This document shows positions 25,202 through 34,576 of a stretch of 57,729 nt of DNA, piece after piece. The stretch is from Paraburkholderia madseniana (GTDB taxonomy: Bacteria; Pseudomonadota; Gammaproteobacteria; Burkholderiales; Burkholderiaceae): NCBI RefSeq assembly GCF_009690905.1, contig NZ_VOSW01000062.1, forward strand, positions 1 to 57,729, given 5' to 3'. Below the pieces are notes generated by a model. It was not told where the DNA came from, did not search any database, and worked only from the letters and a program-made list of their open reading frames with translations. Every line of letters begins with the position of its first letter. Within the stretch, counting starts at the first letter, position 1. The position numbers were made by a program, and so were the translations under genes.

Positions 25202-27517
25202 ATGACTACGACTAGGTGGCTCCGCTTACTGTGCTTATGTCTGAGCTGGTGGGCCACTCACTCGTTGGCCGTCGGTCTCGACGCCACTGGGAAACAGACA
25301 CAACGGGTCCCCACCCTGGACCAGGTGCAGGTATTCGAAGACGTCTCGGGCAAGATGAGATTGGACGACATACTCACACTGTCCGCCGGAGCCACGCAAG
25401 GCTTCCTTCCCATGCAACGGAGTCGACTGAAACCAGGTTTCACCCACTCGGCATGGTGGCTCCACGTGTCGGTGAGCAACCACAGTTCAACAGCCCTCCC
25501 GCTCGTTCTCGTGCTCCCGGACGCGCGCCTCGAGAACGTAGACTTTTACACCGAACGCAGCGGCCACTGGACACATGACCGCAGCGATCCCACCAGCCTC
25601 GCATCCCAGCCCTTTTCGTCCCGGTATCCGTTGGCGGATTTCACGCTCGCTCCCGGTGAACAGCGCCTGTTTCTCATCCGGGTGGCCAGCGATACCGCAA
25701 TCACGCTCGAACCGAGGCTGTATTCCGCAGCGGCATATGACGCGCTGGAGAAACGCGCAGCGCTCTGGGACGGAGGATTGATCGGCGGCACACTTGCACT
25801 GGCGTGGTGCGCGCTGCTCATCGCCTATTTTTCCCGCAGTGTCTCGTTTCTCGTCCTGACAGCACTGTGTGCCATGACGGCGCTGTTCGAAGCTGCGGAT
25901 CGCGGCTATACGAAGCTATATCTGTGGCCGTTCGCAACCGAGTGGAGTGCGAGAAGTGTGACGGTGCTCGGATGTACTGCCGTGCTGCTGTTCATTGTCT
26001 TTATCCTGCGCATCTCTCACAGCGAAAAAGCAAACCTGCCAGCACGCTACATACTGTTCGGGTTTGCGTTGCTGGAGTGCGTTGCCGCAATAGGCGCCGC
26101 ATTCGGCAATCTGTTCGTGTTCGCACAAGTCGGCGTGTATGTCAATGCGCTGTTCGGTGTCTTCACGGTGATTATCGCTGCACGCCTCGCGCGTCAGTCG
26201 ACCCCCACCGCGCGGATCATGCTGCTCGTCATGATCTTCTCGCTGTTCAGCTTTGCGTTGCGCATGCTCGAAACGCTCGGGTCCTTGCCGACAGCTCTCG
26301 CCTGGCTGAAGTCCGACATTCATCCGAACCCGGTCGTTGCAATTATTGGCCTAGCCACCAACCTTATTGTGCTTGCAGCGTGGATAAACCACGTCGGAAA
26401 GCAGCGAATAGCGGCAAGGACAGAACTTGCGGACTGGCAAAGAAGCGAACACGAGCGCCTACGCGATCAGGTTGCACAGCGCACATTGGAGCTGAACGAA
26501 GCATTGCTTTACGCCGAGGAGAAAAACCAGCAACTGATCGAAACCTTGGGTTATGTCAGTCATGACCTCCGTGCGCCGCTCGCTACGATTACGGGTTACG
26601 CCAGACAGCTACGGGATCTGGCGGATTCGAAGCAGGTGCGACCGATCCAGGCAATCGAGCGCAGCGTGAACTATCAACTCGGCCTGATCGACGAACTGGT
26701 TGGGTACGCGAAAACTGAGTTGCAGCCGTTGGATATCGCCCCGGTCGCAACCAACCTGCCTGCACTTCTCGACGACATTGCCGAATACGCGCTCGCACTC
26801 TGCGCGCAGTTGAACAACCAGTTCAACTATCAGGCACTGACGTCGTTGCCCCGTCGACTGACGATCGACGGCCGCCGGTTGCAACAGGTATTGCTCAATC
26901 TGCTGTCGAACGCGTCCAAGTTCACCCGCGACGGCTTCGTCACGATGACCGTGAGCGCGCGCCTGCAGGACGATCAATGGCACATGAGTTTTGAGGTCGC
27001 CGATACCGGCATCGGTATCGACATTGAAGCGCAATCGAAACTCTTTACGGCTTTTCGCCAGATACAGGCGGTGAACGGTAGCACTGGCCTCGGCCTCATT
27101 ATTGCGCAGCGCATTGTCAACACAATGGGCGGCGACTTGCGCGTTTCAAGCGCGCCGCAACGTGGCACCTCGTTTTCTTTCGGACTCATCGCTCCCATTA
27201 CGGAAGATACGGATGCTTCGCCGTCGAACGTCGCACAGTATTCTTCCGGCGGCTCTGCTCATATCCGCCCACAACGCAAACACGGGTTCGCCGTTTCCGC
27301 TCCTCCTGAGAGCGACCGCCAGGAACTGGCAGTTCTCGCGAAGGACGGACGCCTGACGGACATAGAGCGATGGATAGAAAACATGATCAGGATTCACCCC
27401 TCGTGCGCAGCGTTTCTGACTGAAATGCGGCGCTGCCTCGAAGCGCTGGATTTCGCAGGCATCGAGGCTCTTGCTCTCGCACCGCACGAAACAAACGATG
27501 TCTCGCGCCCCTGGTAA
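25202..27517 (+). CDS. Membrane sensor histidine kinase, 7TMR-DISM type
   Basis: 771 residues. A signal sequence MTTTRWLRLLCLCLSWWATHSLA leads to a periplasmic 7TMR-DISM extracellular domain (TLDQVQVFEDVSGK... TLAPGEQRLFLIRV, to ~200), then seven transmembrane helices to about residue 400, a short coiled coil, HisKA with H454 in SHDLRAPL, and HATPase motifs (NLLSNASKFT, ADTGIGID, GSTGLGLII). A helical tail of ~75 residues (LAKDGRLTDIERWIE... LDFAGIEAL) follows the ATPase domain. The start MTTTRWL is chosen because it lies 7 bp after the regulator stop and gives a clean signal peptide; the frame is open upstream. DISM domains commonly bind carbohydrates or small ligands. Confidence 0.92.
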   Translation: MTTTRWLRLLCLCLSWWATHSLAVGLDATGKQTQRVPTLDQVQVFEDVSGKMRLDDILTLSAGATQGFLPMQRSRLKPGFTHSAWWLHVSVSNHSSTALPLVLVLPDARLENVDFYTERSGHWTHDRSDPTSLASQPFSSRYPLADFTLAPGEQRLFLIRVASDTAITLEPRLYSAAAYDALEKRAALWDGGLIGGTLALAWCALLIAYFSRSVSFLVLTALCAMTALFEAADRGYTKLYLWPFATEWSARSVTVLGCTAVLLFIVFILRISHSEKANLPARYILFGFALLECVAAIGAAFGNLFVFAQVGVYVNALFGVFTVIIAARLARQSTPTARIMLLVMIFSLFSFALRMLETLGSLPTALAWLKSDIHPNPVVAIIGLATNLIVLAAWINHVGKQRIAARTELADWQRSEHERLRDQVAQRTLELNEALLYAEEKNQQLIETLGYVSHDLRAPLATITGYARQLRDLADSKQVRPIQAIERSVNYQLGLIDELVGYAKTELQPLDIAPVATNLPALLDDIAEYALALCAQLNNQFNYQALTSLPRRLTIDGRRLQQVLLNLLSNASKFTRDGFVTMTVSARLQDDQWHMSFEVADTGIGIDIEAQSKLFTAFRQIQAVNGSTGLGLIIAQRIVNTMGGDLRVSSAPQRGTSFSFGLIAPITEDTDASPSNVAQYSSGGSAHIRPQRKHGFAVSAPPESDRQELAVLAKDGRLTDIERWIENMIRIHPSCAAFLTEMRRCLEALDFAGIEALALAPHETNDVSRPW

Positions 27518-27626
27518 CGTAACAGGATGCTGTCACCGGTGTTGGCCGCGCAACCTGGAATGGGAGCGACGGCCGGACGGTTGTCGCTCATTGAAAAACG
27601 GGCCGGCCGAGCAGGCGGCCAGCTAG

Positions 27627-29858
27627 ATGGAGCAACAGAAGATGGGGTGGGCAACGGGCACGGGGCGACGTGCGATCACGGTTGCTGCGAGGGGGATATT
27701 TTGCGCAGCGGCTACCGGCCACGCGCACGCGCAGGTGACGCAACCAGCGAATGATGCGCAAGCGAAGGACACCGCGGTACAGGCGGATGTTGCGCCCGGC
27801 GTCACGCTGTCGGAGATAAAAGTGAAAGACGTGGCGAACCTGTCGTCACTCGGGCTCGTCGGCAAACGCACCACAACCGGCACGAAGACCGACACGCCGA
27901 TCACCGAGGTTCCTCAAACGATCAACGTCGTCACTGCGCAGCAGATCGAAATGACGGGCGCGACCGACCTCAACCAGGCGCTGCACTACGTGCCAGGCTT
28001 CGCATCGTTTGGGTCCGACAGCCGCACCGATTTGTATGCAGCACTACGCGGCTTTACTCCGACTTTGTTCGTCGACGGATTGCAAGCGCCGAATACGACA
28101 CCCATCGCGAATTGGCGCGTCGACCCGTATATGATCGACAGCGTCACTGTGCTACGCGGGCCAGCGTCGGTTCTGTATGGGGCCGGAGATCCGGGCGCGA
28201 TCGTCGACGTGCAGACGAAGCAGGCCGACGGCGAGCGCGTGCGCGAGGTTGGCGTGCAGATCGGCAACTACGCGCGCAAGCAGACGATGCTCGACATCGG
28301 CGACAGGCTCGACGACGACGGCAAGTACGCGTATCGCTTCGTTGGCGTCGCGCGCGACGGCAATGCGCTGAGCGGCCCGAACGCGGACCAGCGCGTCGCG
28401 CTGGCACCGTCGCTCCGCTGGCGGCCGGATTCTGACACCTCGTTGACGCTTACTGCGACCTACCTGCAGGACTGGAATGATATTTCACACAACTTCCTGC
28501 CCGCGCAGGGCACCGTCCTGCCAAACCCGAATGGTCAACTGTCACATGACGTCTACACGGGAGAACCGACATTTAATGACTACCGAAAGAAACAGTGGTC
28601 GCTCGGCTACCAGTTCTCGCACGATCTGAATTCGATCTGGACGTTGCGCCAGAACCTGCGCTGGATGCACTTGTCGCTTGACGACGCGTCGGTCTTCGGC
28701 GGCGGTCTTGCCGAGGGCAGCACGACCGACATTACTCGTTACGCAGGGCTGTTTCAACTGAACTACAGCCGCTTCGACATCGACAACAACGCGCAGGCGC
28801 GTTTCGGCACGGGGCCGCTCGAGCATTTGCTGCTGCTCGGCTTTCAGTACAACCGGCAGACGACGACCGACAGCATATGGCTCGCGCTGGCGCCGGACCT
28901 GAACCTCTACAACCCGGTCTACACGCCGGTCACGACCGAGATCTTCTCGGGCCCGACGTCGTTCGGCCGCCAGGACTTGCACACGGCAATGAACACGTTC
29001 GGCGTGTACGCGCAGGACCAGGTCAAATGGAACCGCTGGGCCTTGACGCTCGGCGGCCGCGAGGATTGGGTCAACATGCAGCAGGACGACCACGAGGCCA
29101 GCACACAGACGAAACAGGATGTCAGCGCGTTCTCGGGCCGCGTCGGCCTCACGTACCAGGGCGACTACGGGCTGTCACCGTACGTCGGCTATTCGACCTC
29201 GTTCAATCCGGTTATCGGCGTGAGGATGTTCGGCCGCGGATTGCCCGAGCCGACGCGCGGCAGGCAGATCGAGGCGGGCCTGCGCTGGCAGCCGCCGCGC
29301 AAGAACCTGATGTTGAGCGCAGTCGTCTATCAGATCAACCAGACGAACGTCGTGACACCGACACCGACGAATCTCGACCCGACCGGCACGTCCTCCGTAC
29401 AGACTGGCGAGGTGCGTTCGCGCGGTATCGAGCTGAACGCGGTCGGAGATGTGTCGCGCGAACTGTCGATTATCGCGTCATACATCTATCAGGATGTGAA
29501 GAACGTAAAGGCAAACGACGCGTCGCTGAACAACTGGCCGGTCGACGTCCCTCGCCCTCGCCAGATGGCATCGCTGTGGACCGACTGGACATGGCATACA
29601 GGAGCGCTCGCCGGCTTCGGGATCGGTGGTGGGATCCGCTACCAGAGCGCGTCCGCGGGTGCGCCGGACAACTCGCTGACGGTCGCAAGCTATACGCTGT
29701 ACGACGCGGCACTGCACTATCACAGCCGCAATTGGCGTTTCGCACTGAACGTGGCAAACCTGTTCGACCGTCACTACATCAGCGGCTGCCAATCGTACGC
29801 GGTCTGCGCGTTCGGCAACGAGCGAACCGTGCTAGCCAACGCGAAATACACCTGGTGA
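27627..29858 (+). CDS. TonB-dependent siderophore receptor
   Basis: 743 residues. Outer-membrane 22-strand barrel with N-terminal plug. After the signal peptide (AARGIFCAAATGHAHAQ) come the plug motifs TPITEVPQTINVVTAQQI, VLRGPASVLYGAGDPGAIVD, and the barrel with a C-terminal strand ending ERTVLANAKYTW, aromatic as required. Resembles FoxA/FhuA-type ferric hydroxamate receptors. No N-terminal signalling (STN) domain, so it does not itself signal to an anti-sigma factor. The ATG five codons in (27642) has a better GGAG ribosome site and gives a tidier signal peptide. No Fur box was recognised in the 109-bp gap from the kinase gene. Confidence 0.93.
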   Translation: MEQQKMGWATGTGRRAITVAARGIFCAAATGHAHAQVTQPANDAQAKDTAVQADVAPGVTLSEIKVKDVANLSSLGLVGKRTTTGTKTDTPITEVPQTINVVTAQQIEMTGATDLNQALHYVPGFASFGSDSRTDLYAALRGFTPTLFVDGLQAPNTTPIANWRVDPYMIDSVTVLRGPASVLYGAGDPGAIVDVQTKQADGERVREVGVQIGNYARKQTMLDIGDRLDDDGKYAYRFVGVARDGNALSGPNADQRVALAPSLRWRPDSDTSLTLTATYLQDWNDISHNFLPAQGTVLPNPNGQLSHDVYTGEPTFNDYRKKQWSLGYQFSHDLNSIWTLRQNLRWMHLSLDDASVFGGGLAEGSTTDITRYAGLFQLNYSRFDIDNNAQARFGTGPLEHLLLLGFQYNRQTTTDSIWLALAPDLNLYNPVYTPVTTEIFSGPTSFGRQDLHTAMNTFGVYAQDQVKWNRWALTLGGREDWVNMQQDDHEASTQTKQDVSAFSGRVGLTYQGDYGLSPYVGYSTSFNPVIGVRMFGRGLPEPTRGRQIEAGLRWQPPRKNLMLSAVVYQINQTNVVTPTPTNLDPTGTSSVQTGEVRSRGIELNAVGDVSRELSIIASYIYQDVKNVKANDASLNNWPVDVPRPRQMASLWTDWTWHTGALAGFGIGGGIRYQSASAGAPDNSLTVASYTLYDAALHYHSRNWRFALNVANLFDRHYISGCQSYAVCAFGNERTVLANAKYTW

Positions 29859-29958
29859 TAAAGCATCCCCGATTTTGGGGCAGCTTCAGATAACGGAATT
29901 TAAACCACGCCAAGCCGTCAGCCACGACTGGCGGGCAAGACGGCAAAGGCAAAAAAAC

Positions 29959-31290
29959 CTATCGCGCTTTGCCCGCCCCACCCCAGTTGAAACCAGAACT
30001 GAACTGCAGCGCCGGCGCCCACTTCGCGCATGCCTGAAAACTCAACGCAGCGCCGCCGACGGCAAACAAAACTGGAATCAGAAAGTCGTGGTTCACCCGG
30101 GTAAATTCAAAAACGAGCACCACAGCCGTAACCGGCATCTGCATCGAAGCAGCCAGAAACGCCGTCGCGCCGACAACGGCAAACGCGCCTGAAGAAGCGC
30201 CCGGCCAGAACAGACTCCAGGCCCCGCCGAGCACGATCGCCAACAACGCGCCATTCGCAAGCCCGGGCGTCAACAAGCCGCCTTCAGCACCCGCACGCAA
30301 ACTACTCGCGGTGATCACCACCTTCAGCACCAGCAGCATGGCCGCGAGCGCCATCGTCAGGTTGCCGTCGAACGCCAGGCCCGCAGGCCCTTTGCCATTG
30401 CCGAGCAACTGCGGAAAGTGCATCGCCAGTACGCCGATGATTGCGAAGTTCAACAGCGACAACACGGGCAAACGCCAATCCCTGGGCGCCTCTGCACGCG
30501 CGCGTTTCGTCAGCTCCGTAAAGCCCCACGCAGCAGCACCGAAAATCGGACCGCACACCACAGACCAGACGACCAGCGACGTACTCACCGTCAACGACGA
30601 CACCAGATATTGATGCTCGTTGCCCAGACCGAATTGCGCGACCAGCGCCGCGACGGCCGATGTCACCACGGCAGGCACCAAGGCCTTCGAGCCAAACGTG
30701 CCCAACAGAACCTCGAGCACGAACACCGCGCCACCGAGCGGCACGTTGTAGACAGCGGCCAGACCCGCGCCGGCACCGCACGCGACCATGATCCGGCTTT
30801 GCTCGACCGATAAGCCCGCGCGGCGCGAGAGCCAGCCGGCCAGCGCCGAACCGATCTCGCGCGGCGCGACTTCGCGTCCGAGCGGCGAGCCGAGCGCCAC
30901 CGTCACGATCTGCAGCAGCGAATGCACGGTGGTGCTCACCACAGGCATACGCGGATCGTCGGATTTGACGGCCTGGCGAATGCTGACGAGCGGCCGCCCG
31001 AAGCGATACAGCAACCACCAGCCGAGCCCGGCCACCAGTCCGCACATCGTCAGGACGAGCACACGCCGCTCAGGCGTCGCATCGGTGACACCTTCCAGGA
31101 AACTCTCGCTGCTGATGACGTGCGTCACGCTGTAGCCATATGCGAGGTGCTGAATGCCGTGCAGCAGCAAGGCGAGTAACATGCCGCCGAGACCGGCGCC
31201 GATCCCCGTCAGCAACGTGACGACGGCCAATGCTGCAAGTGGATTGCGCGCGCGGCGCCGTGGCTCCGAAGTAATTGATTTGACTGACAT
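29959..31290 (-). CDS. ClC-family chloride channel/antiporter
   Basis: 443 residues with about 10-11 hydrophobic helices. The gating-glutamate motif appears as GSPLGREVAP (canonical GREGP) and the third motif as GGLLTP; the first, canonical GSGIP, is degenerate (SDDPRMP). This places it in a divergent ClC subgroup, and whether it is a channel or a proton-coupled exchanger cannot be told. It is convergent with the TonB receptor gene (100 bp apart) and divergent from the MFS gene. Confidence 0.9.
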   Translation of the reverse strand: MSVKSITSEPRRRARNPLAALAVVTLLTGIGAGLGGMLLALLLHGIQHLAYGYSVTHVISSESFLEGVTDATPERRVLVLTMCGLVAGLGWWLLYRFGRPLVSIRQAVKSDDPRMPVVSTTVHSLLQIVTVALGSPLGREVAPREIGSALAGWLSRRAGLSVEQSRIMVACGAGAGLAAVYNVPLGGAVFVLEVLLGTFGSKALVPAVVTSAVAALVAQFGLGNEHQYLVSSLTVSTSLVVWSVVCGPIFGAAAWGFTELTKRARAEAPRDWRLPVLSLLNFAIIGVLAMHFPQLLGNGKGPAGLAFDGNLTMALAAMLLVLKVVITASSLRAGAEGGLLTPGLANGALLAIVLGGAWSLFWPGASSGAFAVVGATAFLAASMQMPVTAVVLVFEFTRVNHDFLIPVLFAVGGAALSFQACAKWAPALQFSSGFNWGGAGKAR

Positions 31291-31769
31291 GGTGCGTCGA
31301 CAGAGGCGGAATTAATGGGATAGCGATCATCTTATTCCGCGTCGCAACATGAATCAAATTGCTTTTTCTACTCGACTGATGCGTCATGCGCATAGGTGGC
31401 ACGCATCCGCTTCCTGCAACAGAAACGTAAGCCCTTGAGCCTGTCCGGATCATGAGAGCGGACGACGCATGCATTTGTCGCCCCCCCACCGCTCGTCTTA
31501 CCTCAGTTCACCGACACGAAATACATTACGAATAACAAACAATTTATCAAACGCGGTTAATACGATAATTACATTAAGCCGACATCCGCCATGCATTGAG
31601 ATTCGCACCGGAATTCGCTCCAGGGATTAATACGGATAAACGCGGCATCAACCATGCAAGCGTTTAACGCTCGGCGTACACTCGCTCGAAGCCCGCGCCA
31701 CGGGTCGCACGGGGCTGCAGAGCCGCCCGTCGTCAAACACGGGTTATTGGAGACTCAGGAGAACAATCA
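31291..31769. other. Divergent intergenic region, ClC and MFS genes
   Basis: 479 bp with no gene. It includes a perfect 13-bp palindrome AGCGTTTAACGCT at 31659-31671, about 100 bp before the MFS start, a possible operator. AT-rich stretches near 31520-31580 are promoter-like, but no -35/-10 pair is convincing. Confidence 0.5.
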
Positions 31770-32990
31770 ATGAGCTGGACACGGGAACAGAGAAACGTCA
31801 CGATCGCCGCCTATCTGGGCTGGACTCTCGACGCATTCGATTTCTTTCTAATGGTGTTCGTATTGAAAGATATCGCGGCGGAATTCAATACAAACATCCC
31901 GACGGTTGCCTTCGGCATTATGCTGACCCTGATAATGCGTCCAGTCGGCGCATTGATTTTCGGCTGGCTCGCTGACAAGTACGGTCGCCGTCCGACGCTG
32001 ATGGTCAACATCGCGTGCTTCTCGCTGCTGGAATTGCTGTCCGGCTTTTCGCCTAACCTGACCACCCTGCTCGTGCTGCGCGCCCTGTTCGGTATCGCGA
32101 TGGGCGGCGAATGGGGCGTGGGCGGCGCACTGACGATGGAAACCGTGCCGCCCAAGTCGCGCGGCATCGTCTCGGGCCTCCTGCAGGCCGGCTATCCGAG
32201 CGGCTACCTGCTCGCCTCCGTCGTGTTCGGCGTCTTCTATCAATACATCGGCTGGCGCGGCATGTTCTTCGTCGGCGTGCTGCCGGCGTTGCTCGTGCTG
32301 TACGTGCGAGCACACGTGCCGGAGTCGCCGGCCTTCAAGACGCTCGAGAAGAAAGTGCGCCCGGGTCTCGTCGCCACGTTGAAGCAGAACATCGGCCTGT
32401 CGCTCTACTCGATCGTGCTGATGACCGCGTTCAACTTCTTCTCGCACGGTTCGCAGGATCTGTATCCGACCTTCCTGCGCGTGCAGCATGGATTCGACGC
32501 GCATACGGTGTCGTGGATCACGATCACGCTAAACATCGGCGCGATTTGCGGCGGCCTGTTCTTCGGCTGGTTCTCGGAGAAGATCGGCCGCAAGCGCGCG
32601 ATCTTCATCGCCGCCTTAATCGCGTTGCCGGTGTTGCCGCTGTGGGCTTTCTCCACCACGCCTGTGCTGCTCGCGGCCGGTGCCTTCCTGATGCAGATCT
32701 CCGTACAAGGGGCATGGGGTGTAATTCCGGTGCACCTGAACGAAATCTCGCCCGATGAAATTCGCGCGACGTTCCCGGGCCTCGTGTACCAGCTCGGCAA
32801 TCTGATCGCGTCGGTGAACGGCCCTCTGCAGGCGAGCGCTGCCGAAGCACACGGCAACAACTACGCACTGGTCATGGCCGTCGTGATCGGTATCGTGGTG
32901 GTGGTGATCGCCGCGCTGATTCCGTTCAGCCGCGAACGCCGCGGCATCGACATGACACAATCGGCGAAAGAGGTCGCGGCAAGCACCTAA
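31770..32990 (+). CDS. MFS transporter, carboxylate/sialate-type H+ symporter
   Basis: 406 residues with 12 predicted membrane helices. The signature GWLADKYGRRPTL lies between helices 2 and 3 and its repeat GWFSEKIGRKRA between 8 and 9. The N-terminus YLGWTLDAFDFFLMVFVLKDIA and the PESPAF segment are typical of the lactate/sialic-acid/metabolite-H+ symporter group. It probably imports a short mono- or dicarboxylate; the substrate is not determined. The ribosome site is AGGAGAAC. It is followed 209 bp later by a strong terminator. Confidence 0.9.
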   Translation: MSWTREQRNVTIAAYLGWTLDAFDFFLMVFVLKDIAAEFNTNIPTVAFGIMLTLIMRPVGALIFGWLADKYGRRPTLMVNIACFSLLELLSGFSPNLTTLLVLRALFGIAMGGEWGVGGALTMETVPPKSRGIVSGLLQAGYPSGYLLASVVFGVFYQYIGWRGMFFVGVLPALLVLYVRAHVPESPAFKTLEKKVRPGLVATLKQNIGLSLYSIVLMTAFNFFSHGSQDLYPTFLRVQHGFDAHTVSWITITLNIGAICGGLFFGWFSEKIGRKRAIFIAALIALPVLPLWAFSTTPVLLAAGAFLMQISVQGAWGVIPVHLNEISPDEIRATFPGLVYQLGNLIASVNGPLQASAAEAHGNNYALVMAVVIGIVVVVIAALIPFSRERRGIDMTQSAKEVAAST

Positions 32991-33199
32991 GGAAGCCGCC
33001 TCGCGGCACAGCTTCAAGCGTTCGAACTAAACAGCTATTTCGCCGGCGCGTTATCGGGCACAATAGCTACAAAGGCGGCTCGAACCGCCACAATGCAGCG
33101 CAAGCAGCAATGCAGGCGCCGGGCAAACGCAAAGCAGGAACGCTCGAACCCGGCGTCAGAAAACAAACGCAAGGCCAAACACAGGTAGCAAGCAATACG
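32991..33199 (+). other. Untranslated segment before a strong terminator, possible small RNA or 3' UTR
   Basis: No open frame of interest. It contains the hairpins GCCGC-CTC-GCGGC (just after the MFS stop) and GGCGG-CTCGAA-CCGCC (33074-33089). A weak -10-like CACAATAG lies near 33058-33065. It could be the long 3' UTR of the MFS mRNA or an independent RNA of ~165 nt ending at the terminator. Confidence 0.35.
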
Positions 33200-33234
33200 A
33201 GGCCGTTCCGATTTCGATCGGAACGGCCTTTTTT
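33200..33234 (+). terminator. Strong intrinsic terminator
   Basis: Perfect 13-bp stem AGGCCGTTCCGAT/ATCGGAACGGCCT with a TTCG tetraloop followed by TTTTT. A textbook rho-independent terminator for plus-strand transcripts coming from the MFS gene or from an RNA gene between. Confidence 0.93.
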
Positions 33235-33365
33235 ATTTCCGCGCGGCTTGACGCGCCCGCGCGCATTGGAAAAACGGACCTTCGTCAGGTCTTCTAGAGG
33301 AGTTAGTCCACACCGAGCCCTTGATCGCAGTCCCGATCCTTCTTTATCCTGAAAAAAACGGCTGT

Positions 33366-33383
33366 TTCAAATAGTCATTTGAA
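33366..33383. promoter_or_regulatory. Perfect palindrome upstream of the TetR gene, likely auto-operator
   Basis: TTCAAAT-AGTC-ATTTGAA, perfect 7-bp arms, 44 bp before the TetR start codon. Size and position fit a TetR/PsrA-type operator. No second copy was found before fadE, the thiolase or fadD. Confidence 0.65.
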
Positions 33384-33427
33384 TCGCTTGTTTGCGGGCC
33401 GGATGCCCGGCAACTGGGAGACGCAAA

Positions 33428-34294
33428 ATGGCAGTTCGCACAACAGGCCGGCATGCCGGCGACACGAAGTCCCGCATCCTCGACGCCGCCGAAACACTGT
33501 TCATCGAATGCGGCTATGAGGCCATGTCCCTGCGCCAGATTACTTCGCGGGCCGAAGTGAATCTCGCGGCAGTCAACTACCACTTCGGCAGCAAGGAATC
33601 GCTGATTCACTCGATGCTGTCGCGCCGGCTCGACCGGCTCAACCAGGAGCGGCTCAAGCTGCTCGACCGCTTCGACGAAATGCTCGGCGCGCGTCTGACC
33701 TGCGAGCACGTGCTCGGCGCCATGTTCATTCCGGCGCTGCGGCTGTCGCGCGATCCGCGCATCGGCGGCAAGGCGTTTTTGCGCCTGCTGGGGCGTGCCT
33801 ATACCGATCCGTCGTCGTTCATTCGCGACTTTCTCAATGCGCATTACGAGTCCGTTGCGATTCGCTTTTTCGATGCGTTCCAGCGTGCGCTGCCGCATCT
33901 GCCGCGTGAAGAACTCGGCTGGCGTCTGCACTTCGCGATCGGCGCGCTATCCGGGGTGCTGGCCGGCACCGATACGGACAGCCTGATCTCGGAGTTCTCG
34001 CAGGGCAAGTCGATGAACGACCTGCAACTGATCGCGCGTCTTGCATCGCTGATGGTGGCCGCGCTGAAAGCGCCCTTGCCCGACGGCTCGCAACTGGCCA
34101 CGTTTGCCGCCGTGCTGGGCGACGCCACCGAAGGCGGCGCCGAAGGCCAGATGGAATGCGCGAACCCGGCAGCGGGTACACAGCAGGCCTCAGGCGGATT
34201 TGAATCGTCGGGACCCGCAGTCTCGGACGGCGAACAACGCGGCGGCAGCATGGAGGCGAGTCCGTTTCAGCCCGCGTTGCACGGCACGGCTTGA
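33428..34294 (+). CDS. TetR-family transcriptional regulator, PsrA-like
   Basis: 288 residues. N-terminal helix-turn-helix with ILDAAETLFIECGYEAMSLRQITSRAEVNLAAVNYHFGSKESLI, very like PsrA of Pseudomonas, a fatty-acid-sensing repressor of beta-oxidation genes. The ligand domain spans ~65-215; the last ~60 residues are a low-complexity Gly/Ser/Gln-rich tail not expected in the family. Start at ATG 33428 with GGGAG seven bases before; a GTG-like upstream extension is unlikely. It is transcribed towards the fatty-acid oxidation genes and probably senses long-chain acyl-CoA or fatty acids. Confidence 0.88.
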   Translation: MAVRTTGRHAGDTKSRILDAAETLFIECGYEAMSLRQITSRAEVNLAAVNYHFGSKESLIHSMLSRRLDRLNQERLKLLDRFDEMLGARLTCEHVLGAMFIPALRLSRDPRIGGKAFLRLLGRAYTDPSSFIRDFLNAHYESVAIRFFDAFQRALPHLPREELGWRLHFAIGALSGVLAGTDTDSLISEFSQGKSMNDLQLIARLASLMVAALKAPLPDGSQLATFAAVLGDATEGGAEGQMECANPAAGTQQASGGFESSGPAVSDGEQRGGSMEASPFQPALHGTA

Positions 34295-34576
34295 TCGGAA
34301 CTGAAGCTGATGCGGGCGGTGCTGCGATGGGCCGTCCGCGTGCAAAAACATGAATGAATACCGCATATCCGAGCAGCACGTCTAAGTCCCGCACCTAAAC
34401 AACATCACGCTGTCGAATTGAAAAAACGACACGAAGAGCGCAGCAGGGGCGCAACGCAAAAGCGCCCCGAGCGCGCGACGCAGCAGTAACACCGCCAGTC
34501 AGAAGACCAACAGAACGCGAGCCGTCCGCGATCCGTGGATGCGTTCGCACGCACCATCGAAACAGGAGGAAACGTT

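Noticed and set aside
29867..29880. CCCC-GATTTT-GGGG hairpin after the TonB receptor gene
   Set aside because: Only a 4-bp stem and no following T tract; too weak to be called a terminator.
31397..31410. TGGCACGCATCCGC, sigma-54-like sequence upstream of the MFS gene
   Set aside because: GG and GC are separated by 9 rather than 10 bases, which abolishes recognition; no activator sites nearby.
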